DNA of 64,000 nucleotides from DUZB01 sp963747555 (GCA_963747555.1 CAVVFZ010000021.1:1-64000); one strand, 5' to 3'; counted from the stretch's first letter, positions 26,616-35,769 are shown. Notes: a model not told the origin generated them from the letters alone. Made by a program: numbers and translations.

Positions 26616-29600
26616 ATGTCAACAAGTAGACTGGGCTCCGTCCTGGTTGTGGGGGGCGGCATCAGCGGGATGCAGGCGGCCCTCGATATGGCGAATTCGG
26701 GATATTATGTCTATCTTATAGAACGATCCAGTTCCATCGGGGGCATGATGTCCCAGCTGGACAAAACGTTTCCAACCAACGATTGTGCCATGTGAATTAT
26801 CTCTCCGAAACTGGTCGAGGTCGGCCGGCACATCAATATAGCGTTACATACACTGTCCGAAGTAAGCGCCATATCCGGCGAGGAAGGCAATTTCGAGGTT
26901 ACCCTTATCCAGCATCCTCGATATGTGGATATGGAAAAATGCATCGCCTGCGGCGCATGCGCCGAAAAATGCCCGAAAAAAGTCTCCAATGAATATGACA
27001 GCGGCATGGGAAAGAGAAAGGCCATTTACGTGAAATACGCCCAGGCCGTCCCTCTGAAATATGCCATTGATCCGGAGCAATGCATCAAGCTGACGAAGGG
27101 CAAGTGCGGCAACTGTGAAAAAATCTGTCCTACGGGCGCCATCCGGTATGACGATCAGGAAAAGCAGATGAAGCTGCAGGTGGGGGCGGTGATCGTTGCG
27201 GATGGAAGTGAAACCTACAATCCCGCCCAGCACGATACCTACGGGTATGGAAAAAATCCCAATGTGGTGACCAGCCTGGAGTTTGAGCGGATTCTCTCCG
27301 CATCCGGACCTTATGGCGGGCACATGGTAAGGCCGTCAGACAAAAAAGAACCCAAAAAAATCGCCTGGCTGCAGTGCATCGGTTCCAGGGACGAACACCT
27401 GAACGGCAGAGGCTACTGTTCCGGAGTATGCTGCACCTACGCCGTCAAGGAAGCCATGCTGGCCAAGGAACATGCCGGCGGGGATCTGGATGCGGCCATC
27501 TTTTATATCGACATCCGCACCAATGGAAAGGATTTTGAAAGATATTACAACCGTGCCAGGGAGGAGCAGGGGGTTCGCTTCATAAAATCGAGGGTTACCC
27601 ACATTGTCTCCGATGAAGAATCCGGCATGAGCCTGATTCGTTATGTGGACGAACAGGGACGTACGATGGAAGAACCGTTTGACATCGTGGTCCTTTCCGT
27701 AGGCCTGGGAGCAACCGCGGAAGGCCGGGAACTGGCGGAAAAGCTGGGAATCAAACTGGATCGCTACCATTTCGTCAGCACCGGGAGCTTTAAGCCGGTG
27801 GAAACATCGAGAGCCGGCATTTTCGTCTGTGGCGCATGCCAGGCCCCCAAGGACATTCCCTCTTCCGTCGTGGACTCCAGCGCGGCGGCAGGTGTCGCGG
27901 GAAGCCTTCTTTCCGAATCCCGCTGGTCCCTGACCAAGGACCCAGGAAGTGCTCAAACAACGCAATATCAAAGGCGAAGCCCCTCGCGTTGGGGTCTTTG
28001 TGTGCCGTTGCGGCACCAATATCGCCGGAACGGTGGATGTCCCCGCCGTAGCCGAATTCGCAAAAGGGCTGCCCGGCGTAGCGTTCGTGGAAGACAATAT
28101 GTTCAGTTGCTCCCAGGACACCCAGGATAAAATGTCCCGGGTTATCCAGGAACAGGGGCTGAACCGGGTGGTCGTGGCCGCCTGCACTCCCAAGACCCAC
28201 GAGCCCCTTTTCCAGGAAACGCTCATCAATGCGGGGCTTAACAAGTATCTCTTTGAGATGGTGAACATCCGAAACCAGTGCTCCTGGGTGCACAAGGATG
28301 ACCCGGAAGCCGCCACACTCAAGGCAAAGGATCTGATTCGGATGGCCGTAGTCAAAGCCTGCATGCTGGAGCCGTTGACCGGAGCCGGTGCTCAATATCA
28401 ATCAGAATGCTCTCATCATTGGTGGAGGCGTAGCCGGTATGGAGGCGGCCCGCAATCTTTCCGGACAGGGTTACCAGAGCTACCTTGTGGAACGAAACAA
28501 AGAGCTGGGGGGAAATGCCCTGTCTCTCCACGAAACGTGGCGTGGAGAAGATATCCAGGAGTACCTCCGGAGCCTCATTAAGCAGGTCGAAGAGGATAAG
28601 AGAATCAAAGTATATGTGGGCGCCGAAATAGGCGAGGTGGAAGGATTTGTAGGCGATTTCAAGACCATGATTAAACAGGGAAGGGAACAAAGAATTCTGG
28701 AACACGGGGTAACGATTATAGCCACCGGCGCCTCGGAATACCTCCCGGAAGACTCCTCTCTTCACGATTCCCAAGCGGTCACAACGGGGCTCGCCTTCCA
28801 GAAGATGCTGTTGGAAAACGATCCCCGCCTGGATGGCGTACGTACGGCTGTTTTTCTTCAGTGTCACGGATCGCGGATACCGGAGCGCCCTTACTGTTCC
28901 AAAGTCTGCTGCACCCAGAGCATCAAATCGGCCCTCGAACTCAAGAAGAGAGATCCCGCAATGCGGATCTTTATTCTCTACCGGGACATGCGGCCTTACG
29001 GCCTTCGGGAAGACCTGTACAGGGAAGCCAGGATGAAAGGGATTGCCTTTCTCCGTTACCAGTTCGAAAAACCTCTCCAAATGGAAGCGCAAGACAAAGG
29101 AGTAGAAATTCGATTCACGGACCTGGTTTTGAGAAAAGAGATGAATCTTCGTGCGGATCTTCTGGTCCTTGCTTCGGCCATTGTCCCTCAAAAAGAAAAT
29201 CCGCTGGCCCGTTTCTACAAGGTGTCACAGAACGAAGACGGTTTCTTTGCCGAAGCCCATGTGAAACTCCGCCCGGTGGATTTTGCCACGGACGGGGTTT
29301 TCGTATGCGGCCTGGCCCACTCCCCGAAACCGCTCGACGAAAGCATCGCCCAGGCTCAGGCGGCATCCGCACGGGCGGTGACCCTTTTGTCCGCGAAGAG
29401 CATTGCCGTCAGCGGCACCGTGGCACGGGTCGATCCCGTTTACTGCAGCCGATGCGGCGTGTGTATCGACATCTGCCCTTACTCGGCCCCCCGATTTGAT
29501 GAAAAGACCGGCAAAGCGGTAATCCAGTCTACTCTTTGCAAGGGATGCGGTCTTTGTGTGGCCTCCTGCCGTTCCGGAGCCCTCCACCTGAAAGGGTTTG

Positions 29601-29641
29601 AAACCGCCCAGATCATGGGAATGATAGACGGGATCGGATAA
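26616..29641 (+). CDS. hdrA: Selenoprotein HdrA, flavin-bifurcating subunit (UGA = Sec60; two frameshifts)
   Basis: Full-length (about 1007 aa after repair) HdrA, the FAD subunit for electron bifurcation. The ATG at 26616 has TAGGAG upstream. The FAD loop is VVGGGISGMQAALDM. Codon 60 is TGA (26793-26795) in TNDCAM-U-IISPKLVEVG, where other HdrA proteins have Cys; the frame stays open after it. Fe-S motifs follow: CIACGACAEKC and CGNCEKIC, then FVCRCGTNIAG, a second FAD loop LIIGGGVAGMEAA, and C-terminal CSRCGVCIDIC and CKGCGLCVASC. Frame changes at about 27945 (extra G; DPE-VLKQRNIKG) and 28387 (extra G; LTGA-VLNINQN) split it into three open frames. They are probably errors, or else real decay. 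Confidence 0.85.
26796..26830 (+). promoter_or_regulatory. Candidate bacterial SECIS element in hdrA
   Basis: Directly after the TGA. A GGTC (26813-26816) lies 17 bases past the stop, close to the 18 bases in E. coli fdhF, at the tip of a small hairpin: CCGA (26805-26808) pairs with TCGG (26821-26824), with CT/AG above. The stem is short with mismatches, so this is a candidate. Confidence 0.6.
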
Positions 29642-29667
29642 GGATACGCAATATTTTAAAAAGTTTT

Positions 29668-29696
29668 TTGACAGTCCGTCGTGGCAATGATAGGAT
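29668..29696 (+). promoter_or_regulatory. Sigma-70-like promoter for the cNMP-domain gene
   Basis: TTGACA (29668-29673), 17-base spacer, TAGGAT (29691-29696), about 90 bases before the start codon. So this gene can be expressed apart from the Hdr operon. Confidence 0.65.
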
Positions 29697-29789
29697 AAAA
29701 TCCACTATACAAGGTGGATCGCAAAGCACTTTCCTGTTTGGGAAAAATAGATGCAACTCGGAAACTCACTTTTAGAAAAGGGGGAAGAG

Positions 29790-30245
29790 ATGTTTGACAT
29801 CCATGATTTGCGCTCAATCATCATGCTGAACTACCTGAAAGACGACATGCTTGAGAAGATCCTGAAAGTGACGACTCTTAAGGAGTACAGCGCTGGAGAA
29901 TACATCCATCGGGAAAGGGGCTATGCGGAATTCCTCTACGCCCTTGTGGAAGGGAAGGTCAGCCTTGAAACCGAAAAGGACTCTTCCACCAGTTTCATGG
30001 TGACCCAGCTCAACAGGGGCCATACCTTCGGATTCTCCTCCCTGCTGGATACGGAACACCGCAAGTATCTTGGGCATGCCAGGGCCATGACCGATGTAAA
30101 AGTTTACTGTTGGAGGGCCGCCGATATCGAGAAACTGCTGATAGAAGATTACGAAATGGGTTTCCTGCTGATGCGTCGAATCGCAAACATCATAGATCGA
30201 CGTCTTCAGGTGGTCAAAGCCCAATTGGTGGAACTGCACGCGTAG
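29790..30245 (+). CDS. Cyclic nucleotide-binding domain protein without DNA-binding domain
   Basis: 151 aa. A single Crp-like effector-binding beta-roll: TLKEYSAGEYIHRERGYAEFLYALVEGKVSLE, then LNRGHTFGFSSLL and a C-terminal helix. There is no helix-turn-helix after it, and the conserved RxSA phosphate-binding motif of CRP is not evident, so the ligand may not be cAMP. The ATG at 29790 has AAGGGGGAAGAG just upstream; a longer ORF from 29751 lacks one. It lies just after the Hdr operon and may be a regulatory partner, which is inference. Confidence 0.75.
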   Translation: MFDIHDLRSIIMLNYLKDDMLEKILKVTTLKEYSAGEYIHRERGYAEFLYALVEGKVSLETEKDSSTSFMVTQLNRGHTFGFSSLLDTEHRKYLGHARAMTDVKVYCWRAADIEKLLIEDYEMGFLLMRRIANIIDRRLQVVKAQLVELHA

Positions 30246-30297
30246 GCAAAACATTCCTTGAAAAGAATAGACCGCAAATGCATCGGACAGGATGTCC

Positions 30298-30322
30298 AAG
30301 GCCTGATATGCGGCCTTTTTTT
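30298..30322 (+). terminator. Rho-independent terminator
   Basis: AAGGCC / GGCCTT stem (30298-30303 and 30312-30317) with an 8-base loop and a T-run, after the cNMP-domain gene. Confidence 0.75.
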
Positions 30323-30456
30323 GTGCGTTTATTTCAGAATCTATCCGGACAGACACCGATCTTGATTGATTTCGAGAGACACTTGGATTGTAAAGGAGCT
30401 TGTTCTAAGACCTTTTTCCCTGCCAAAACGATCGGACAACCTACGGAGAAATAGCG

Positions 30457-30642
30457 ATGAGGGTTTTCGGAACCATTCTGGTCATCATAGGAGGGATCCT
30501 CTTCTTTCTGTACTCTCTGCTGTGGACCCTCGAAGACTACAGTTACGAAAAAATCTCCATATGGCCAATTTTTCTGTGGATCTTCATCATCTTTGTGGGA
30601 ATCATATTTCTGGCAAAACAGAAAAGGCGAACCAGGTATTAG
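30457..30642 (+). CDS. Small two-helix membrane protein
   Basis: 61 aa. Two hydrophobic segments (about 3-24 and 36-53) around a short loop LEDYSYEKISIW, ending in a basic tail KQKRRTRY, so the C-terminus is probably cytoplasmic. GGAG lies 9 bases before the ATG. I do not recognise a family. It is flanked by a terminator and by a repeat copy. Confidence 0.55.
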   Translation: MRVFGTILVIIGGILFFLYSLLWTLEDYSYEKISIWPIFLWIFIIFVGIIFLAKQKRRTRY

Positions 30643-30649
30643 TGCCGAT

Positions 30650-30760
30650 GTATCTTATTTAAAAAAACCTGGCAGTAACGGAGTCACAGGGTCTTTTTTG
30701 CTGCCGCATCTTGGATCGACCTTCACGGACCGTTCACAGGTCCTTTCAGGCTGGTACAAA
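30650..30760 (-). repeat. Dispersed palindromic repeat, copy D (left half of an inverted pair)
   Basis: Reads GTATCTTATTT..CCTGGCAGTAACGGAGTCACAGGGTCTTTTTTGCTGCCGCATC and ends with CCTTTCAGGCTGGTAC, the reverse complement of the start of copies B and E. It lacks about 20 inner bases that B, C and E have. Confidence 0.85.
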
Positions 30761-30769
30761 AAATAATGC

Positions 30770-30907
30770 TGAGTTTTTAGCGACCTCTCCGTGCCAGCCT
30801 AAAAGGACCGGTGCGCCAAAGGAATTAGATGCGACAGCAAAAAAGACCCTGTGGCGGAATGGCATTGCTGGCTCCAAACATGGTACCAGGGAATTTGAAT
30901 AAGATAC
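30770..30907 (+). repeat. Dispersed palindromic repeat, copy E (right half of an inverted pair)
   Basis: Begins near CTGAGTTTTTAGCGACCTCTCC, includes GATGCGACAGCAAAAAAGACC (from 30828) and ends TTTGAATAAGATAC. With copy D it makes a roughly 258-bp imperfect palindrome (30650-30907). Confidence 0.85.
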
Positions 30908-31026
30908 GTGCCGATACCTATGAGTGGATCTCCTTTACCGGAAAGCGGCAAGAATTCCATTCATACAGGGGTATTGAAGTTAGAGCCAAGCCCCGATATA
31001 ATATGTTAATCTGCAAAGAGCCGATT

Positions 31027-31671
31027 TTACTTACCCTCAACCAAACGTCTCGCCAACGCTACCGCCTCACCGGCATCCGCGCCATGGCCATCCGCCCCTA
31101 TCTTCTGCGCAAAGGCCTTGCTCACCGGGGCTCCGCCCACCATGATTTTCATATTCTTCCGAAGCCCCCTCTCTCCAAGCTCCCGGATAACACGTTCCAT
31201 TTCAGGCATGGTGGTGGTCAAAAGAGCCGAGAGGCCAAGGAGATCCGGCTTCACCTTTTCAATCTCTGCGATGAGCGTTTCCACCGTCAAGTCCACCCCT
31301 AAATCCACCACCGTAAATCCCGCCCCCTCCAGCATCATGTTGACGAGATTTTTTCCGATATCATGCATGTCCCCCTTTACGGTTCCCATCATGATGGTGC
31401 CTCGTGATGGTTGGTCGGCTACCTTTAAGAGTGGCTTTACCGTATCCAGGCCCAATTTCATGGTCAGGGCCGAGACAAGCATCTCCGGGACGAAGATGGC
31501 GTTGTCGGCAAACTGTCGTCCCACCACGTCCATGGCCGCGATGAGGCCTTCGTTAATAATTAAGGCAGGTTCAATCCCGGCTTTGATCGCCTCCCCCACC
31601 AGGTCCTGGATTTCATTTCTTTTCCGGTTTACTACCGCTTCTTTGATACTGTTCAATCGTTCATTCATCAT
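31027..31671 (-). CDS. Corrinoid protein (MtbC/MttC-type, B12-binding)
   Basis: 214 aa. Carries the methyl group on cobalamin between two methyltransferases. N-terminal helical cap (about 1-85, with ALIINEGLIAAMDVVGRQF), then the Rossmann-type B12 domain with the lower-ligand motif DMHDIGKNLV (D101, H103, G106), followed by VVDLGVD, GLSALLTTTMPEME and VGGAPVSKAFAQKIGADGHGADAG. AGGGA lies upstream of tandem ATGs at 31671/31668. It follows the MtaA-type gene by 29 bases. The third partner, a substrate-specific MttB/MtaB-type methyltransferase, is not in view, so the methyl donor is unknown. Confidence 0.88.
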   Translation of the reverse strand: MMNERLNSIKEAVVNRKRNEIQDLVGEAIKAGIEPALIINEGLIAAMDVVGRQFADNAIFVPEMLVSALTMKLGLDTVKPLLKVADQPSRGTIMMGTVKGDMHDIGKNLVNMMLEGAGFTVVDLGVDLTVETLIAEIEKVKPDLLGLSALLTTTMPEMERVIRELGERGLRKNMKIMVGGAPVSKAFAQKIGADGHGADAGEAVALARRLVEGK

Positions 31672-31700
31672 TTTTCCCTCTCTCACATGGAGTCATTTCC

Positions 31701-32712
31701 TCAATATCCCTCATGTACAGCCGAAACAATCGCCTTCAGATTTTCAATCGGGGTGGACAGTGGAATCGCGCACTCAGGGCCAATGATGTCCACCCCCGCA
31801 TCAATGGCGTAACGCGCCTGTCTGTATACATCCTCCGGCGTTCCCTGATACAGGACTTCCGGATTGTTGATGTTTCCCACAAGACACATCCTGTGGCCGA
31901 TTTTTTCAACAGCGGTTTTGGCATCCACCTGCCATTCAAAATGATAGCCATCAAAACCGGCATCCGCGAACATTTCCAGCCGGTCCGTGCAGTTTCCGCA
32001 AACGTGCAGGATCAACGGGCCTTCAATAGCAGCCGTCAATTCCTGATGTATGGGCAGAAGAAACTCCTGGTAATGGCGCGGACTCACCAGGTTTCCTGTT
32101 GCGTGATCGGCCAGCACCACAATGTCCGCCCCCGCCTGAAACTGGGCACGGGCGGAAGCTATCGTAGCCGGCATCAGTTGCCTCAGCATGCGGTTCACTT
32201 TTTCCTTTTCATCCAGTCCGATCTGGAGAAGGAAATTCTGGGTGCCGGTCATATGGTAGGAAAGGGTCCACGGTCCCATTACTTTGCCAATAATGGCGGC
32301 CTTCCCGCCCGACATGACGCCGAAGAATGGAAAGCGCATCAAGGAGAACCCGCATGGACGGTTTTTCCAGAAAATCGACAGGCATCCGTATATCCGAGAA
32401 ATCTTCATAGGGAAAATGCCTGGAGTCCGGCATTCGGTTTCTGTCACCCCAATCCACCCGGCATCCAAGGGCAGCCGCTTCCTGATCCACGCTGTATTCC
32501 GGCATCACCGTATCAAAGCCCACGATCTCGTGTCCCGCCAGGGCCAGCTCCGCCATGGCCCGGGGATTCACATGGGCCTCGGGGAAGCTCACCCCGCACA
32601 GATCCATGAGCCCGTGACAGACAATGGAGGTGGGGTTGCCTACAGGGGGCCTTTCCCCTTTTAATCCCTTATAAAGGGCCGACATGATCAGATTGTACGA
32701 TGTGGTTTTCAT
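31701..32712 (-). pseudogene. Methylcobamide methyltransferase, MtaA/MtbA (UroD-fold) family (one frameshift)
   Basis: Transfers a methyl group from the corrinoid protein to a thiol such as CoM or another acceptor; UroD-like TIM barrel. Start at ATG 32712 with AAGGAGGAAGG directly upstream. N-terminal part in one frame (NPTSIVCHGLMDLCGVSFPEAH through PSMRVLLDALSILRRHVGRE); from there the sense passes to another frame (AAIIGKVMGPWTLSYHMTG through ILHVCGNCTDRLEMF, the His-x-Cys Zn site, to GPECAIPLSTPIENLKAIV). Removing one base of CC at 32300-32301 (GG on the coding strand) restores one frame of about 336 aa. It forms a two-gene operon with the corrinoid protein. Confidence 0.8.
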
Positions 32713-32797
32713 TCCTTCCTCCTTGGGTTGTAAATTGTACTGCAGAATTCCGCGGTTTCTCGCGAATTCCAAAGATTTTCATTCAAGGGCTTTGGCG

Positions 32798-34456
32798 CTA
32801 ACTCTCTGCCCCCGGCATATGCACGGTAACCTGCTGGAATGGAATGACCCATTGCTGACGGGTGCATACATCGGTGCATATCCGCTGAATGGCGCGCTCC
32901 AGGGACCAGAACTTGGAGTCCGCACGGCCGTTGAATTCCGCCAAAACCGCCATATCCAGAGAAGACGCTCCCGCCTCCTTGAATTCGACGTGGATTCTCT
33001 CGATGCTTTCCTTATAACCTTCCTGTTCCAGCTCTTCCAGGATCGCCTTTTCCAACACCGCGGGCACATCCTTCGTAACCACATCTTGATGGCGATAATC
33101 GACACCGAAGGTGACCAGCAAACGGAATCCGGAAGAGAGGTTGACGGGTGATTGGGAGAGGTAATCGGCCGTGTTATAAAACTTATAGGCGCCTCCCTTC
33201 AGTCGCATCTTTACCGTATCCACGGTCTGGGCATAGATCTCTCCATAGGTCCCGTCCATAAGCCTGACCCAGTCACCCGATTTTGAAGGAAACCACGGTT
33301 CATTTTCCGACTTAGGGCGGGATCTGAGTTGCATAAGGTCGTTGATGTGAAGCCGGAGGAGTTTTCCGCCCAGTTCTCTGTTTTCTATGAGGGTATGAAA
33401 ATTGATGGAAATCACTTCAAAGGGGATGCCTTTGTGCACGACCACCTCGCCCTCACGCACCGTTCCGAAATTAAGCATGAGGGTCGCCTGATTCCAGAAG
33501 AGGGGAAGGGCCTTTTTGGAGGCCCAACCCACTCCCAGCAGAAAGATAATGGTCAGGGACAGCAACACCCAGTCCCCGAAAGAATAAAGCACCCCGAGGA
33601 GCGCCAGGAACGAAAGGATTACCGTAAACACCACGTAAACAAGATCGAAAATGCGAACCGCAAATGCCCGCCCTTTCTTGTGAAAAGGGCTCAGTCTCTG
33701 GATCACTTTGTAAAAAAAATGAAGCGCCACCCAGACAAAGGCAAAAGAAAACAGGGCGATGAGCAGGTTCAGCCCTCTGCTCTTGAAAAAAGTGCCGAAG
33801 AGCTCCCTGAAAGACTGGGAAAGTGATTTTTTCTCCCCCATGATTTTCTCCAGCCGACTGGAAACAATGGCCCGCTGAGCCCGGATCTCTGCTCCCCGAT
33901 TCTGCCAGGTCCTTACGATGGCGTTCAGTTTCTCCGTGAGCTGAGGATCAGTTGTCCGGGAAATCAGCAACAGCAGGTTTGCGTTCGCCTTCTCGACGGT
34001 TGCCAGCTGCAGATCGTATCGTGCCATTTCATTCCGGAGCTTTTCAATTTCCCGAGGACGGGACGTCATCCTTTGCATTTCCCGTATAAGTGGTTCGAGC
34101 ATTTCCCTCAGCTCCATGCTCCAATCCGAGTTCCGCCCTCCTTCCTCATGGAAAACGCCCATGTCCACGCCGGTGCTCAACTGATCAAGCCTGGTCTCCG
34201 TTTCCATCAGCTTTGATTTCAGTTCGTCGATCTTTGCCTGAAGCTCCTTGTCCCGACCTTGCCCTTGGGGGCTCTGAAGGACCTCTCGGGTAGCCGAGAT
34301 CATTCGAGAAAGGTTCCTGGAAGTCTGTAACAGGGTTTCCAATTCCTCGATTTTTTTTTCGGTATCCGCATCGGCAGGGGAATTGGCGGCCTGTGCCTGA
34401 AAACAAAGGAAGAAAACCCCTATAAGAACGAGGATGAGGGAAGAAAATTTTTTCAT
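32798..34456 (-). CDS. MscS-family mechanosensitive channel with long periplasmic N-terminus
   Basis: 552 aa. Signal peptide (1-23), then about 200 residues of charged coiled coil that would lie in the periplasm, then transmembrane helices (about 230-330) and the MscS beta/C-terminal domain (FGTVREGEVVVHKGIPFEVISINFHTLI, later VDYRHQDVVTKDVPAVLEKAI). It probably opens under osmotic stress or moves small solutes. The MscS pore glycine/alanine pattern is only partly visible. ATG 34456 is chosen because the signal peptide begins there. It is the last gene of the minus-strand envelope operon, with only 49 bases before it. Confidence 0.8.
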   Translation of the reverse strand: MKKFSSLILVLIGVFFLCFQAQAANSPADADTEKKIEELETLLQTSRNLSRMISATREVLQSPQGQGRDKELQAKIDELKSKLMETETRLDQLSTGVDMGVFHEEGGRNSDWSMELREMLEPLIREMQRMTSRPREIEKLRNEMARYDLQLATVEKANANLLLLISRTTDPQLTEKLNAIVRTWQNRGAEIRAQRAIVSSRLEKIMGEKKSLSQSFRELFGTFFKSRGLNLLIALFSFAFVWVALHFFYKVIQRLSPFHKKGRAFAVRIFDLVYVVFTVILSFLALLGVLYSFGDWVLLSLTIIFLLGVGWASKKALPLFWNQATLMLNFGTVREGEVVVHKGIPFEVISINFHTLIENRELGGKLLRLHINDLMQLRSRPKSENEPWFPSKSGDWVRLMDGTYGEIYAQTVDTVKMRLKGGAYKFYNTADYLSQSPVNLSSGFRLLVTFGVDYRHQDVVTKDVPAVLEKAILEELEQEGYKESIERIHVEFKEAGASSLDMAVLAEFNGRADSKFWSLERAIQRICTDVCTRQQWVIPFQQVTVHMPGAES

Positions 34457-34505
34457 AACGGGTCCGCTCCACAGAAGATTGTTCATGGAATGATGTAGGT
34501 CCGGA

Positions 34506-34742
34506 TCATTTTCCAATGGTCACGCTGTCATTATGAAACAGATCTTTTACTCCCGCCTTCAACAGGGCGGGATTAAGAAAAAGTCTCGATTTATTGGACC
34601 CCCTTGCATCAATAAAAGTATCGTCAAGGGTCAGTTCGCTTTTCTTGAGGATTTTAACGCTGCGGTCCATGAGGATAAAGTGGTAGCGCAAAACCCCATA
34701 GGCGCAGGCTGCTGCAATGATCAGAATGATCAGTTTTTTCAT
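34506..34742 (-). CDS. Small membrane-anchored protein of unknown function
   Basis: 78 aa. One N-terminal hydrophobic segment (KKLIILIIAAACAYGVLRY), then a short polar domain (SVKILKKSELTLDDTFIDARG). GGGG lies just upstream of ATG 34742. No family recognised. It starts 13 bases after the OmpA gene and precedes the MscS gene, so it is probably part of that envelope operon. Confidence 0.65.
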   Translation of the reverse strand: MKKLIILIIAAACAYGVLRYHFILMDRSVKILKKSELTLDDTFIDARGSNKSRLFLNPALLKAGVKDLFHNDSVTIGK

Positions 34743-34755
34743 AATTCCCCGCTTT

Positions 34756-35409
34756 CTAAAAATTCCGTTTTTCTTCCATGGGGGCCGCAACCGCGTCTGC
34801 AAAGACCACAATCTCAACCCGCCGGTTGATTTGCTTGTTTTCGCGTGAGGTGTTGGGCGCAAGGGGCATGCTCTCCCCGAAACCGAAGACCTCCAACCGG
34901 TCGGGCGGAATGGCGCACTTTCTTACAAGGTAGTCTTTGACCGCCAAGGCACGGTTCATGCTCAGTTCCGCGTTGTATTTTTCGGAGCCGTCCGAGTCCG
35001 TATGGCCGTTTATATGAAAAATCCGGCCCCGCAGCCGGGGATCATTCAGGGCCTTTCCCAATGCATTCAGCACGGCAAAAGATTCGGGACGAATCGCATA
35101 GGAATTGACGGAAAACTCGATCTTGAGGTTAACAAACCCGCCGTCGCGCTTCTCGGGAACCTGGATGGTTTCCCACGTCTCGCCCCCCTCATCCTTTTTT
35201 AACACCTTAATGCTCCGGGTTTTTGGTTGCGTGGCAGGCGGGGCAACAGATTCCCATCCTTCCTGTTTGGTTGTTTTTGATCCCGTTCCTGGAGCGAGCA
35301 GACTTTCCGCAATCCCGTCCGAGGTGGTTTCAAACCCGTACTTTCCGGCGTTGCTGACGCCGCAAAAGAGAAAAAAAACAGACAGCGTCAAAATGACGAA
35401 TCTGGACAT
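34756..35409 (-). CDS. OmpA-family periplasmic peptidoglycan-binding protein
   Basis: 217 aa. Signal peptide (1-21, ending SNAG), a linker with KTRSIKVLKKDEGGETWETIQVPEKR, and an OmpA domain (about 95-205): IEFSVNSYAIRPES, ING-HTDSDGSEKYNAELSMNRA and NRRVEIVV. The ATG at 35409 has AAAGGAGG at ideal spacing. It has no lipobox, unlike the OmpA protein at 4716, so it is probably periplasmic. Its neighbours include MscS, a peptidase and a HEAT protein. Confidence 0.85.
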   Translation of the reverse strand: MSRFVILTLSVFFLFCGVSNAGKYGFETTSDGIAESLLAPGTGSKTTKQEGWESVAPPATQPKTRSIKVLKKDEGGETWETIQVPEKRDGGFVNLKIEFSVNSYAIRPESFAVLNALGKALNDPRLRGRIFHINGHTDSDGSEKYNAELSMNRALAVKDYLVRKCAIPPDRLEVFGFGESMPLAPNTSRENKQINRRVEIVVFADAVAAPMEEKRNF

Positions 35410-35434
35410 GATGACCTCCTTTTTTTGTACAATT

Positions 35435-35716
35435 TCATGGCCCCATAACCACTGACACCTCAGCCTCCGCATACCCTCTTTTTCCTAAGATCCCCTGGTT
35501 TCGGATCCGCCCCGTCAGCTCGCCGGTCCGGGACCGGGAATGGGACACATCCCTGTCGTTGTCTTGAAGAAATGTTTCAGCTCCCCGCCCCCGCACCTCA
35601 GAAACCGTCCCGCATAAAGTGAATAATGCGGAAAAAAGGATAGAAAGCCAAACCCACTGGAAAAAGGATACTGAAAACGGTCTTTTCGGATCAAAGACAG
35701 ATTGATCGGGTTCCAT
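35435..35716 (-). CDS. Small single-pass membrane or exported protein
   Basis: 93 aa. One hydrophobic segment (SFFQWVWLSILFSALFTLCGTV) followed by a polar C-terminus with little structure (DNDRDVSHSRSRTGELTGRIRNQ). AAGGAG lies 11 bases before ATG 35716; the open frame extends upstream to 36010 but overlaps the YiiX-like gene and is unlikely to be used. No family recognised. Fairly low confidence as a gene. Confidence 0.5.
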   Translation of the reverse strand: MEPDQSVFDPKRPFSVSFFQWVWLSILFSALFTLCGTVSEVRGRGAETFLQDNDRDVSHSRSRTGELTGRIRNQGILGKRGYAEAEVSVVMGP

Positions 35717-35769
35717 TCGGTCCCATCTCCTTATTGGGCAACCCTTGAAGATTGGTGGTTTCAGAAAGT

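Noticed and set aside
27336..28364. Minus-strand open frame of 342 codons opposite hdrA
   Set aside because: Shadow of HdrA; the frameshifts in hdrA make the reverse frame look longer than the real pieces.
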